From Acanthochlamys bracteata (taxonomy: Eukaryota; Streptophyta; Magnoliopsida; Pandanales; Velloziaceae): DNA of 64,000 nt. The stretch lies in NCBI GenBank assembly GCA_019914995.1, contig CM034129.1:6089725-6153724 (forward strand), read 5' to 3'. Each line of letters opens with the position of its first letter. Within the stretch, counting starts at the first letter, position 1. Below are positions 25,771 through 38,038 of the stretch, piece by piece. Both the position numbers and the translations under genes were made by a program. The notes below the pieces were generated by a model. It did no database searches. It saw only the letters and a program-made list of their open reading frames with translations, and had not been told where the DNA came from.

Positions 25771-28089
25771 GTTCGGCTCGGTTCTCTCCCAGATGAAATT
25801 CTGCATGAAGTCCTAAGACTTGTAGATTTAAAGGAAGCGACACTCACTAGTGTGCTTTCCAAGAGGTGGAGGAATTTGTGGACCTCTATGCCAACTGTCT
25901 TCCTAACTTGTCCAGAGGATCTAAAGAAAGCCGTGACCATGCCTTTGCCGATGCTGTTCTCAATCACCGAACGGCCCCAATACAGGAACTAAAAGTTGAC
26001 ATGCACTTCTTTCATAGGTTAAACAAAAGCTTACGGCTGGTTCCAATGCACACTTCAACACAATTTTAAAGAGTCATAGTATGTATGAACTGGTGTGTAT
26101 TGTTTTCTCCTCCAAGCGAAAAGTAGTTATTTTGTATAATACAAGGTATATTCGATTTGCATGATTCTCCATACGATCAGGATATCTAAATTTGACAAGT
26201 TGCGCTTTAAATTTTGTGTTTAGAATAAGCTTGACAGTTTTCTATATTTAGAAAAAAGAATATGATTGTGTTTAGGTATTTGAGAAGTATAAAAATCAAA
26301 TCTTTCCTAACTGTATAGTTAAGTATTTAGGCCAGCTTTTCTCCAACAAGTAATTAGTTTGGTCTAAAATTTGACAATCAAACTGCAACCTGCCAACTTC
26401 AACTCAATCTAATGATTCTAGATGAGTTGGAATCCTAATGTCAGCTTTCTTCCAGACCCAATTTGAAATATGTAATAAAGTCCTTCCAATTATTTGTTTA
26501 AGTGCACAATTAGTTGTTTCTTGTACATAATTTTCGTCACAATTTGGTTGAAGTCCCAAACCTGAGGACTTTGGCAAGCTCATCTCTATATGCAAGTTCT
26601 TGCAAGGACTCAAGACATCATTTATTACGCTCCCAGACTTTAAAGTATTTTGTAATCTCACAACATACATCTTAAGGAAGTGGCTTCTGAAGACGAGATC
26701 TTTAGAGAGGAGCTGGATGACCTCCCTAAGCTGCAAAATTTTTGTTTAATCTATACAAATTATAAAGCAATAAGAATCACAAGTGCAAGCTTGGAGAGAC
26801 TAGATTTGTGTCAATGCGCAGCATCAGTCAGCTTCTAGGCTTCTGGAGTTGAAGCTTAGATGTTGATAGCAGAGTATGTCAGAATAATATATTGAGGAAT
26901 CTATCATCACTCTATAGTGCATCATTATACATAAGCAGGTGGACAAATGCTGATATGTTGAAGGAGATTCTGTGTGTCCTTCACAATGTTCGAATTTTGA
27001 TTTTTCATAAACTTCATATTCAGGTGAGTCTCAACATATATGCCTTTACATCCATTGTATATCTTGATTTTTCTTTTTCTTATTTTTTTGGTTTTCTTTA
27101 TTCAAGGCGTGCAAATATTGAAACTTGGCTAAGGATTTATGTTTTTGTTATGCTTTGAAGATGTACTAGATAAGCCATCATTTGGTATGATAATTATTTC
27201 TATAGACTAAAAAGGTTGAGTGCTTATTTTCTTATAGTTATTCATAAGCTTATTGCAAATTGAGTTCAACATAAGGCACAAAAGCTGTTGTACTCAAGGA
27301 GAGAAAATACAAAAATTGTTAGAAGCTTTAGTCTCAAATTATCATTCTTTACTGTGTTATTCTACTTTATTAGCATTTGATCAATTTTCCGCATGTTGAA
27401 AAAAATCAACCAATTGCTGATATTAAGAATATTTCAGGTTCCAACTAGCATATTATAGGTTAGGTAATGTAGATATGTTTATAATAACATTCCCTTGAAT
27501 ATTAGGTTGAAATTCAGTTGTAATAGTCTTGTGCTTGCAGATTTCTGCTTTGAGTAACATTGCATGAATAAATAGTATCTATTTTTTGTTATCATTTTTT
27601 AATTGTTATATTCATCTGGGAAAAGTTCTTATTCTTTTTTTCAGGATGAAATAAAATATATCAAGTATAGAGCTATCCTCGCTTTTCCTAATTTGGAGAA
27701 GCTCAAGTTTAATGATTGTTTTTATAAAGCCGAAGCTCCATTAAAAGGTACCTTAATCTGTCACTTTCCAAACCTGGAAACTGTGGTAAATCAAGAACAG
27801 GTTTAATCTTTCGACCTAAGCATCATGAATGTCTGAACTTTTATAATGCATATGAAAGCATGATCTTCACCTCTTCAAATATTTGTTAGATGCAGCAGCG
27901 GTATCAATCATCTAAAAATGAGAAATATCCTGCTCGACCTAAGCAGTTCAAGTTTGTAGGTTTCAGATCAAAGACAGGTAGAAAGGGCTACAATGCAGGG
28001 AATCATATCTTTTGCATAGAGGAAAGATATCTAAGCGAAAGTCCTACACTTTTAGAGTGTGTTTACTTTGAATTAAACTCATTTTTTAA
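25771..28089 (+). pseudogene. Decayed multi-exon F-box/LRR gene
   Basis: The F-box reads [16 protein letters not shown] then [17 protein letters not shown] (25775-25905). A frameshift is needed to reach [23 protein letters not shown] (written here as two blocks, [11 protein letters not shown] and [12 protein letters not shown]), the usual post-F-box segment. LRR remnants follow near 26690-26830 (EELDDLPKLQNF, ITSASLERLDLCQC, then a stop), 26895-27023 (ISRWTNADMLKEIL, VRILIFHKLHIQ before a GT), 27645-27802 (FPNLEKLKFNDC, FPNLETVV) and 27893-28080 (RPKQFKFVGF, SPTLLECVYFEL). Introns are retained, so this is an unprocessed copy. I found no start codon in frame with the F-box, and the 3' end runs into a MITE. 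Later exons are less damaged than the first. Confidence 0.75.
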
Positions 28090-28289
28090 AAAATAAATAA
28101 AAAAATTAAATTAAAACTTTTTAATAAAAAATAATTTTTTATATAAATTTTGTATTAATAGTAAGTTTTAAAAATAATTTTTTTAAAAAAATTTTTGATA
28201 GAAAAAATTTATTTTAAAATTTTTGTTTATTTTATATTAAAAGTGAATTTAAAAAAATAAAATTTAAGGGGTTGGTAAATAAGTCCTTA
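28053..28289. mobile_element. MITE at the 3' end of the F-box pseudogene
   Basis: The left end AGAGTGTGTTTACTTTG and the right end GGTAAATAAGTCCTTAT are imperfect inverted repeats; internal words match the 403/47375/60232 family. It overlaps the last open frame of the F-box pseudogene and appears to supply that frame's stop. Confidence 0.55.
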
Positions 28290-28737
28290 TATTAACAGCT
28301 GGCTAAACAGGCATAAGCCAAGATATAACGTGTTGCACCAATTTATCATGCAATCCAGCGATTATCTTTTGCATCAGTTTCAATTAGTGAAAACGTTCTC
28401 AAACCAATCAGTTTTGATAAAGTTGGAGAACAGTGATGTTGGTTTGTGCGATCTTGTGGTGGGCATTAGAAGAAGGAGATTAATTTTTAGTAGAGAGTTA
28501 AGTTGTTGAAAGAGGATGAGCCTCATCTTTTAACTATTACAATTGTTACAACTCTTATTACACAACTTTTATGAGGTTCTCCTTACTACAACTTTTAGAG
28601 ACGAAAGGGCCCATTTTGGATGTCCTATGCAGAAGATCTTTTATACAAAAATATGCAAGCTAATATACAAGAGTTGTAACAAGTGCATGTGTAGCTAAAG
28701 ACTTGCAGCAGCCGTATCGTAATACTAAGATACTTAT

Positions 28738-29036
28738 TTATGGTATGCCTTTTAAATAATTTAGAGATTTTTTAGTATAACTTTTGGAGTGATCTTGAGA
28801 AAGATCTTCATGTTTATGTGTGGCTTTAAGTTTATTCTTCCACCTTTCCATTTGATTTGCAAGGAAGATAACTCGTACAAACTCAAGAATCATGGGAATG
28901 AATGCTATAAGAAGCCAAGCAATTGCTCGTAAATCTTTCAATAGACTAGTCATAATCCTATTGTCTTCTTATTCAACACGTTTCTTGATCTTATTTCTTT
29001 TAGGGTTATATGCTCTTTTCTCTTTGATCTCTAGTG
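28738..29036 (-). other. Unidentified open frame with a membrane-like segment
   Basis: A minus-strand frame reads IMTSLLKDLRAIAWLL, IAFIPMILEFVRVIFLAN, then the basic stretch QMERWKNKLKATHKHEDL. It continues upstream, across one stop, as SLEIKEKRAYNPKRNKIKK. The alternation of a hydrophobic helix and charged flanks looks protein-like. I do not recognise the family. It may be a broken gene piece. Confidence 0.25.
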
Positions 29037-29049
29037 ATAGGCTACTAAG

Positions 29050-29231
29050 AGCGTTTGAAAGTGCTTTTAAAATAAATTTTTTTTAAATGGAGGATATTTT
29101 TATTCTTTTTGAAAAATAAGCTCTACTTTTTTTAAATAAATTTTCTAAATAGTTATAAAAAGTGCATTGAAAAATGTGAAATAAAAAATTGAAAAGATGT
29201 TTTTGGGGTAAGCAATGGCAAACGCCCCTAG
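29050..29231. mobile_element. MITE of the GCGTTTG family
   Basis: The left end AGAGCGTTTGAAAGTGCTTTT and the right end GCAAACGCCCCT (inverse complement AGGGGCGTTTGC) frame ~180 bp containing GAAAAATAAGCTCTAC and TAAATTTTCTAAATAGTTAT, words shared with the element at 58735-58981. Confidence 0.6.
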
Positions 29232-29759
29232 AATCATTAGTAGATTCTATGGTAGGCATAAAGATTGCTATTCGATGATTCTCAAGATGAATTTAATCAG
29301 TATCAACTGCTATGTTATTCTTTCGACATCAATTGAGCCCTATAATGCAAAAATGGTAGAAAGTACAAAATTAAAGTAAAACTAAAATAAGATCAGTTTT
29401 TAATGCCGCAAAGATTGTATAGATTAAAACTAGAAATTCAAAATTTTCTTACAGAACGCCAACAGGTGATAAAGATATAGGTAGAAATTTAGTTTTATTT
29501 CAGGGAGAAGATTATTAGATAGCAATTTTCAAAATTGACTTTCATAGAAATTCTGTTTTATTTCACATAAGTGCCATTTTACGTAATTTGCAGCTTAAAA
29601 TTTATGAGATGCATTATTAATCTGTAAAGTATTTTCTCTGATCTTTATGTTCATTTTTGCTACATCTGGATCTTGTTAATAACTTTATCCTTCGTTAGTA
29701 TTCTTGACTTACGAAAGTTACTATATGCATTGCGTTTAAGTATGCATTATGTATTGCAG

Positions 29760-29966
29760 TTCAAGCTCTGCAAGGTCCGCATTATGCATTTTGGAAGGAA
29801 AGACATTTTTCATCTAACTACAATGATGGTTGTATTACCCGCGACCCTGATCCACTCATCAATGCTAATGACACCATTAGATTTGATACTGGAGATCAGG
29901 AAGATGTATGACTTCATGAAATTTGATGTTGGCAATGTTGTCATAGTTACCGGTAAAAGGACATAA
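29760..29966 (+). pseudogene. 40S ribosomal protein eS4 (RPS4) exon fragment
   Basis: After an AG (TATTGCAG) the sequence reads FKLCKVRIMHFGRKDIFHL. A frame change then gives DGCITRDPDPLINANDTIRF, and a further change gives YDFMKFDVGNVVIVTG followed by a stop. These blocks correspond to the conserved central region of eS4 (KLCKV, PDPLI.ANDTI, KFDVGNVVMVTG). Only this one exon's worth is present and it is frameshifted, so it is a dead fragment. The sharp 5' edge at an intron-like AG suggests a genomic rather than a processed origin. Confidence 0.75.
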
Positions 29967-31288
29967 AAGAAGACTCAGAATAATATTGTGAGTTGTTTGC
30001 TGGATTTGCTTTTATAATCTACGATGTGTTTTTCTTCATGTCTGCTTAAATTAGATGACATTTGTAAAATTTCAATATTATGTTGGTTATATGATCAATT
30101 ATTACAAATGATGGCTTATCTAATACCTTCTTTTATGGTGAGATTTATCGAATAATTGAATTATTGTAGCTTCTTATTTTTCAAATATTGTTCCTTGAAT
30201 AATTGATATGGTGTTAGTTTAATAGTTTTTCGTGGGACATGGCATTTGTGTAATATAGTTGTATAATGCAATACATGGCACTTATAATATTGTATATTTT
30301 GATTTGTAATGTATATTTGTTGGGAATGTTAAAATGTGATTAAATTACATAAATATGATTATTGAATTGGTTGAAAATGATTGAATAATGCATACTTACT
30401 GATTTTCTAAAATTGATATATAACTATTAGTAAACTAAAATTTAAAAATAAAAGAAACTTATTTTTATTTCTTCCTCTCAAATATAAAATAATAAAAGTC
30501 ACTTTTGGCTAAGAAAAATAGTCGAACTCAGTTTTAATAGCACTATTTTTAATAACCTACTTTATCATTATTTTTTAGTAAGTCATTATATATTGAGAAA
30601 GGACGCATCTATAGTTAGAGCTTAGAGGATGTGCATGGAGTCTCACAATGTAAAGCTCGGTCTAATCTACGATGTAACTTGTTTTGGCGCTAGCCTTTCT
30701 ATTGTATATGTAGCATTGTGTCTTTAGATTTGTCTCAAAAATTAGACCCAATTAAGTGTAGAGTTTGGATCTTCCTTACATACTTGCAATTTTTAAAATT
30801 ACCAATGCATTCATGCACTCTGTACATATGTGCCTAAGACTTGTTAGGAAAGTTTAGGAAAAGTTATTATAGGTACAACTGATACGTAATGAATTGCCAC
30901 AATTTGTTGTACTTTTATGTACGCCTTTAGAGAAATACTTCTGCCTGGGAGGGCAAATGTTTCTCAGCATCAATAGATCTAGGTATATATGTAGAATCAT
31001 GAAACATAGTTTTGCTAAAGGAGGCAACTAGATTTCTTCCCTTTTCTCTTACTTTAAATTAAACTTCTCTTAAAGATTCTAATCTTAATAAAAAGAATTA
31101 CTAAAAAGACGCTAAATATAAACTATTGGACTATACATTTGAGAGTAACTTTGAAATTTATTTCTCTCTTCTATTACAACTTCCAAGCCATATACTTCAT
31201 TCCTTTAGAGCTAGCTAGGTTTTGCGAACCCTGTAGCTAGTAAAGTTAGAGTGGACAATTTTCTAATTGATCTAACAACTCACAAAAG
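29967..31288. other. Intergenic DNA, no gene seen
   Basis: AT-rich, with stops in all frames at short intervals. No repeat or RNA gene is recognised. Confidence 0.4.
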
Positions 31289-31869
31289 AATGGTAAGCAA
31301 AACTTTACCAGATATGCCGCCGACCCTTTCCTTTAGAAAAAACTCTTCATAAGCACATGAGAGCGCATCCTGAAAGGCCTTAAAGAGGAATGACTATGGA
31401 TGTGTTTGTCATTACTTCTCCCGAAAGTTTATTTCTAAAAGCACGTCACGTTTCCAATAAATGATTTATAATATTTTATAAAATTTATATAAAATTTAGA
31501 AAGTGTAGACAAATTTACTTCGTAAGATCTTTTTTTTAGGTAAAAAATATAATTCATTTTTAAAATAAGATAAAAATACTTTCTATTTTAAAAAAGCTTC
31601 TTTTCATAAACATTCGCAAACACTCCCTACACATACTACTGCTGCTCTTGCTATTGCAACAAATTCAATTAACAATAATGAACTAATACTTTCAGGATGG
31701 TCAGAGATTGAAGTTAATGTTGCCCTAACTCTTTTGCATTTGGAGAGAGCATTTATTCTTTTAGTTTATGAGAAAACGACATATGTATGTGGTGTGTGCA
31801 ACAAGATTTTAGATCTCTTACGCTCTTGCCGATCACGTAGCTGCACACAATAAAGAGCAACAACAATAA
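31289..31869 (+). pseudogene. C2H2 zinc-finger pseudogene split by a MITE
   Basis: The first part contains the residue of a finger: C-R-R-P-F-P-L-E-K-T-L-H-K-H-M-R-A-H-P-E-R-P, then TAA, then RGM. This parallels CYKTFQSAKALHGHM and HPEREWRG in the intact gene at 38729, with the stop where that gene has Trp. A 230-bp MITE (31398-31627) follows. Beyond it one frame runs NNNELILSGWSEIEVNVAL, TLLHLERAF and YVCGVCNKI, and after a frameshift ALADHVAAHNKEQQQ and TAA, a second C2H2 finger and end. So an ancestral two-finger gene has lost its frame through point changes and an insertion. It lies 6.9 kb upstream of two intact C2H2 genes on the same strand. Confidence 0.75.
31398..31627. mobile_element. 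MITE inserted in the zinc-finger pseudogene
   Basis: The left end GGATGTGTTTGTC and the right end TTCGCAAACACTCCC are imperfect inverted repeats. Inside, TTTAGAAAGTGTAGACAAATTTAC and CGTAAGATCTTTTTTTTAGG (shared words AAATTTAGAAAGTG, TTACGTAGTGAGAT in the other copy) align with 58435-58684. Confidence 0.65.
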
Positions 31870-32186
31870 CTTGGACGAATGAGGGATACCATCAAAATAT
31901 CGTAATAATGAAATAAATATGTTTTAGCTGAGATTAGTAAAAACCCTCCTGAGCAGCGGTGCAACAGATGCAATGATATATCTTTGCTTTTGGGCTGCTG
32001 CTCGGTAGGCACGTGCGGATGCAATAAACTGCTCGAGTTGCACAAAAAGATTGATAATGAAAATAACGTACTCAAAGTTCGATTTCAATGAGCCTGCAAT
32101 TGTTAAAATTGAAGATGAAACGAAATAGCTAACTTCGCAATGTATCCTTATATTATGCATGATGATCTTTATAAATTAGTTTTTGG
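31870..32186. other. Intergenic DNA, no gene seen
   Basis: Two overlapping minus-strand open frames (31833-32160) run antisense to the pseudogene end and are not recognisable. Confidence 0.35.
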
Positions 32187-32416
32187 AGACGTTTGGGAGA
32201 GCTTATTAAATGAAGCATTTCTATAATGAATAGTATTTTAGAAATTTTTTGAAAAACAAATTTGACTTTTTTATCTATAAAAAATAATAATAAAAGTAGA
32301 CATATAAAGATTGCAATATATAATTTTAATAAAATTTATATATTATAAAAGATTTATTGGGAAGCACAAAGTGCTTATTAAAAATGATAAACAATTAGAT
32401 ATCTTGGCCAAATGTT
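32187..32416. mobile_element. MITE of the GCGTTTG family
   Basis: The left end GACGTTTGGGAGAGCTT and the right end TCTTGGCCAAATGTTC are imperfect inverted repeats around ~230 AT-rich bases. Confidence 0.45.
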
Positions 32417-33306
32417 CTCTTTGTATGCACTAATGTAGTATCTCAATCTCTAGTTTTTGCTTTCTAGTTTAGTATTTGCAGTATATGATCCCGGTTTTAT
32501 TAGAATCAAAATTAATTATTTCCAAGCTATAGATAATAATTATTGTGTTTATGAATAAGTGGCTTTCATAGTTAGTTTTGTGATTATTATGTGGAGAAAG
32601 AGAAATTTTTAGCTACTCGTTTGTAAGCTTCTATAGAAAGTTATAAGTAAATATGTCAATTTAGGTAGTGAATCTTTCCCATTACACATAAGGAGCACCT
32701 AATGCTTTCTTATGAAGAAAACAACTTATGCAAAGTGAATGCTATGCTTGGAGATGTGGTTGTTTTATCTCTGTGAACATAAAAACCCTTCGGTGGAAGG
32801 AAAAAAAGGTAATTATATAAAGAAACCAATGTCTTTCTTTCGCAATGAGCACTAATTGTAGGCACTTCAGGGCAGACTTATGTAATTGAAGTGGAAATTA
32901 GTTTTAGTCATCTGTATGTATACACTAAAATAGAGCATTAGTTACATAAAATACATCAATAGACAATAAGTTACGCTTGTTGAGGGCTCAACACCTTCAT
33001 CATAGCTAGTCCCCAATTTGATGAAAAATGTTTAAGCTAATAGGTAACCTATATACTTATGTACTAAAATAAAGAAAAAATAATAATGTAATCTGCGAAA
33101 TGGCTCAATCTTGACTCTTCATAAAACTATTTCTATTTGATGGACCACTTTTGTTGCTTTAAATCATGAGCTAAGTTTCTTTTATTGGTTAACATATATA
33201 CTTGGTCATTAATTCAAATCTTCATAAATATATTTAACACTTATTTTATTACAATTTTTTATCATATATACATATGAAAAAAATATGTGTACATTGCCAC
33301 CTTAAA
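32417..33306. other. Intergenic DNA, no gene seen
   Basis: AT-rich with no extended open frame and no repeat that I could delimit. Confidence 0.35.
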
Positions 33307-33728
33307 CTTACATCGGTGCACATTAGCCCATATAAGGTATCTTGAAAGCTAAATCTAATATTCATTATTAGATATGAAGAATTATGAGTAGTGAACACGC
33401 TGACAAAAATTTCAGTTTAATCGGATAACAAATCGACATCCATCAATTCTTTTGATCAAGATGATAAAAAATGACAAATTTGCAAAACAAAAGATTTATT
33501 TTATGTCATCTTGATTAAGAGGTTGAATAAAGATATAATATATATATTTCGTAGTCTTTTTTTTCGCCATCTTGATCAAAAAATTGGATGAAGATTGATT
33601 AATATTTCGATTGAATTAAAATTTTATCACCATGGTAACAATTCATAATTCTTCATATTCAATAATATAAATCAAATTTAGAGCTTTGTACTGATAGTAC
33701 TGCACTGATATATACAGATGTGCATTTA
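33307..33728. mobile_element. Foldback element 2 (degenerate hairpin)
   Basis: The left arm has TTATTAGATATGAAGAATTATGA (shared as ATATGAAGAATTATGA), TTTCAGTTTAATCGG and CATCCATCAATTC. The right arm carries the inverse complements in reverse order (TTCGATTGAATTAAAATTTTAT, TCATAATTCTTCATAT). The apex carries TTTTGATCAAGATGA and its inverse complement, as in the hairpins at 21114 and 46883. Arms are about 180 bp and considerably diverged. Confidence 0.65.
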
Positions 33729-36316
33729 AGAAGCAGTGTGTCCTTATCCCTATCCATATATTTGTAAAAAAAATAATAACGAATATAATATGCAAAATTT
33801 AGTAAAATTATTAATTTAATAATGTTTCTATAATATTAACAAATATTGTAAATACACAATCTGGTTATAAGCTGGTTAAAGTTTTGTATAAGCTCCAACT
33901 AACTTATGGAAGATGTTCTAAGTTTTACATTCAACTTTAAAAAATATAAAATAAGCCCGTAGTCGTACCATTTTAGTGACATACGAGAATGATAACAACA
34001 ATAATAACGACATATCCCACTTGATGAGCTCAATTATTACTTATAACATTCGGCTATCATTAGCTTCCGTAGTTACATGTTTGGAATGCAACTGTTTAAT
34101 TCTAAAAGCGGCTACTTTTTGCAATTTTAGAGTATAGCTTTATAACTTCAATGTACAACTAGAAAAATAAACGAAAAGACTCATCATATTTACTGTTATT
34201 TATCTATGATTGTGGAACTAAGTCTGATTCTAACCCTTTACTTCAATAATCTCATCCTTAAAAATGAAATTATAAGCACGTTGTTTCACTAAAAACATAC
34301 ACTTGTTTTGCCTCAAGCACCAAATTGTATAAAACAATTAACCATCCAATTCTACCGACTCATAGTTATTCGAGTGGATTTAGAGTCATATATTAGACAA
34401 ATTGGTTAGTCATAAGATGATCTAGTGCAGATTGTGATTTTGCTAGAGGTTCAAAACATTCGAGTAAGAATACATGCACATATAGTAGTGCGTCATTATA
34501 AGCATCCGTTTGAGCTATAGAACCAATTAACAAGTATACTTAGACAACGTTTGGGATTGCTTAGGAAAATTGAGCTTTTTTACGAATCTTTAAAAAATAG
34601 AGTTGCATTTTTCTTTAATTTAAAAACATTATATACAAGAATTCTATGATTTATAATTTATCTATTTCTTCTAAATTTTTAGAACAAAATAAATCACTAT
34701 AAATAAATTTTTTTGAGTAGAAATTAGATTTAGATATCAACCCAACCGTAAATTGGGATCGAGTGCCCGAAAATGCCTTTAAAAGAATGTCATTATTCCT
34801 TCATATATATATAGGATTAGGGTAGAACTCTAATATAATATTGAAGTATAACTCTAACACCACTTCAAACTAATGATGTGTTAACTAATATGATATATTT
34901 CTAATAATGTTTGTAAAATCTCAATATGTGATATCACTTCATGAATAAATTTGCCAGAATATAGTGTCCCTTGGAGGATATACAGACAAAGTGATATTTG
35001 ATTTAAATATGCTTCATATATAATGAAAAATTAAGTTGATTGTAATCATTATATCACTCTAATTATGATAACGAAGAGCTGCACGTACTCTAAAGGTATG
35101 TTCTTCTACTTCACTTTTAAGATGAACTTTCATTATCAGTTTTTCACTATCAGCTTTCTCCGCTCTACTTTAAGGTCGAATTTTTATTATCTATCCATCC
35201 TACCACCATTAGGAACATTAAAAAAATGCATAAGTTTTTTTCTAATAGAAGCATCGTATCAACATAAAGCAAGAAGAACTAATCATGAGATCTTGTCCTA
35301 AAAAGTAAGCGAGAAAACACGATTTCATTTAATATTTAATGAAATTATATTAAATAAAAGAGAAATAACCAATAAAAGTCGGAGATCCCCCACAAGGTGA
35401 AGTACACAGCAGTGATCGCAATGTAGGGCAATAGTGATAATTACTAAGAACAAGATGCTCTGATTCAAATAATCGAGAAGGAAACTAATATTATTTTATA
35501 TATATAGTAAACTATAGATATAATACTAAGGTAAAATTGTAATATCATATTAGAGTGAACTCTAATAAAGGTAATATCTTAATTACCCACTTTACTAGTG
35601 CTTACATAAGAAAATACTTAAAAGTTCAATCTTTGCATGGCATTCCATATAATTTATATTGGAACAAAAATTTATGTTGCATGACATATATAAACTATAG
35701 TAGTGCACAGACAAACATATTTCCGTTCTTACGTGCTGCGTAAGTTATAAACGATCACGATGCTATTTGGCACCCCATTTCATTTCATTTCACTATTTTA
35801 TTTCAACACTCGCTTTTTAATGAATATTTTTATAGTATTTAAATTTTTTTAATTAATAAGAAATTAAAGATAAATTTAAGTGATAATATATATATATATA
35901 TATATATATAATCTTTATTACATTTTTAAGATAGAAAAAATTGAACTCGTTTGCCAAAATGCCTTAAAATAAGGTCATTTTTATAAAAGTTTTTTAGTTT
36001 AAACACTTTCAAACGGACCCTATATTGAGATGAGAACTGGTTTTATTGAATCTCTTCCTTCTTTCATTATATAAATTTAGTGGCATTACGATTATAGAAG
36101 TAAAACTTCAAAAACTACTTGTATTATCCTATATACACAATTGTCTGATTCTTGATTATCATCTAATATAAAATAACTAAAGATACACTAGCAATATTTT
36201 GACATAATATGAGAAAGGATATCTCTAATAATATTAGTTATTATTAGTTTTTGTTGTTAGATAATTAAAGCAATAAGCATTAATAAGTCATCATGTACCT
36301 ATAAAATAAATAAACG
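33729..36316. other. Repeat-rich intergenic DNA, no gene seen
   Basis: AT-rich, with an (AT)n run near 35888-35910. A sequence at 34544 (ACGTTTGGGATTGCTT) looks like one MITE end whose partner I cannot find. A sequence near 35775-36020, running from TTTGGCACCCC to CTTTCAAACGGACCC, may be another eroded MITE. No coding signal. Confidence 0.35.
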
Positions 36317-36560
36317 TAGGAGTCGTTTGATATTGTTTTGAAAAGTTACTTTACATGGACTTTTTTTTAAAAACAAGCTTACTTTTTTAGTTTAAAAAAA
36401 CTAAAAAGAATTATACATATAATGATCCTTTAACGTACAATTTCGCCATGCATTCCTAATTTTTAGAACAATTTCTAAAATAATGTACAAGAATTCTTAA
36501 GAAATGGAAAGCTAAAAATAAGATTAAAAAAAGCTAAAATCAATTGCAAACGGGGCCGTA
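36317..36560. mobile_element. MITE of the CGTTTG family
   Basis: The left end TAGGAGTCGTTTGATATTG and the right end CAATTGCAAACGGGGCCGTA are inverse complements with few mismatches, around ~240 AT-rich bases containing AACAAGCTTACTTTTTT. Confidence 0.6.
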
Positions 36561-36922
36561 CGTAAAGCTTTGTCAAGTTGCAAATAATAAATCATATATA
36601 TTGGAAACATTCATATGTAGGTTTTATATTTATAGCAAGAAAAATCATTTTCAATTTTCTACTATTTTAGAGGGTAATTGAACCTCAAATTGCCCTACAT
36701 CTCCTTCTCCATATTATAGTGGCTCATGAATATTCAATCCAATTAATAGAGAAAGAATTAGAAGTGCTCCCATATGTTCGTATATGTTCAAATAAGACAA
36801 TATACACACACTCACTCTCTTAGAGACACTCTCTGCACTCTTTTTGATAGTTGAAAAATTAAGGAATTTGATAGATAAAATTCACTAAAAAATACAAATA
36901 CGGAGAGCAACTGTGCCAACTT

Positions 36923-37420
36923 ACTACAAGAATCAAATTTTTAGGTATACAAAAATTGGTCACAAAATCGAAGCTTTAATAGCTAATGATATTTGTGACT
37001 AAAAATTTATTGTTGCAAATGTGATTGCAAAATGCTGAATGCAACTACCTATAAAGACCAAATACTGCATGGTCATTTAAAACATTCCGTAACCTAAATT
37101 AACCAATCGCTAATATTAACATCTGTGATCAAGTCAAGTTGGATGCTACTAATAATATTAGCGACCAAGAGCATTAGCCATTAATATGTCACTAAGTGAT
37201 CAAGTCAAATTGGTTGCTTAGTATTGACCAACTGTAAACAAAGACGCTCTTGTTTGCTGGAATAGTGACAAACTCATATTTAGTTGATATGTAGAATCGC
37301 GACTGATGGCAGTATTAGTTGTTGATCACTGAGTAGTAGCGACCAATATTGTTTTGGTCTCTATTACCCATTAGGAGCGATGAATTTGTGTTGGTCACTC
37401 ATTTGATCGCTAGATCCTTT
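36923..37420. mobile_element. CACTA (En/Spm)-type transposon end, eroded
   Basis: ACTACAAGAAT resembles the CACTACAAGAA terminus of plant CACTA elements. It is followed by repeated GTGACTAAA, GCGACCAA, GGTCACAA and GATCGCTA words in both orientations, as in their subterminal repeat zones. The opposite end was not found and no transposase is present. Confidence 0.45.
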
Positions 37421-37783
37421 CTACCTTGTAATGTCTTTCTGCTCAAATCGTGGATTAAACCTTAACCGTTGGATTACTGACCTCCATACATTCATCAGGA
37501 TTTATGCACATCTACTACGTGGACATCACGACATATTAAATTTTGCTCATGGTGATCTAAATGACATAATTCAATTAAAATCATGTCATAGAAGGACAAA
37601 CGTATCGTTTTACTTTTTTCTTTCTCTGATTGAATTCTAACTGTCGGATAGCTTGATGCGATAGCTGGATTATTATGCCATTATATTTGTGTTTATATTC
37701 TAACCTTATATATATATATTATGATAAAATTGTTGAATCTCAAATTGGCATCTTCAAAGCTAGCTTTATTGGTTTCACCGTTA

Positions 37784-38038
37784 AGAGGGTGTTTGAGAAT
37801 ACTTTTAAAATATAATTTTTTTAAAATAAAAAATATTTTAGAAAATTTTAGAAATCGGACTCTATTCTTTTATTTATAAATAAAAATAATAAATAATAAT
37901 AATATTTTATTATGTAAATTTTTTTTATATTATATATATATTTTTAAATTCTATAGAATATTGTAAAATATTTATTGAGAAACGATAAACTAAAAATTTG
38001 AAATCAAAAAGAGTTGAAAAGCTTAGCAAAAACATCAC
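37784..38038. mobile_element. MITE of the GCGTTTG family
   Basis: The left end AAGAGGGTGTTTGAGAATAC and the right end TTAGCAAAAACATCACC form an imperfect inverted repeat around ~220 AT-rich bases. Internal ATATTTTAGAAAATTTTAGAAA and TATTGAGAAACGATAAAC words resemble other members (shared core ATATTTTAGAAAATTT). Confidence 0.45.

Noticed and set aside
26404-26736. 110-codon minus-strand frame
   Set aside because: It overlaps plus-strand LRR remnants (EELDDLPKLQNF, ITSASLERLDLCQC) of the decayed F-box gene, which explain the region better.
37431-37640. 69-codon plus-strand frame after the CACTA remnant
   Set aside because: No start context, no recognisable motif and AT-typical composition; nothing supports coding.
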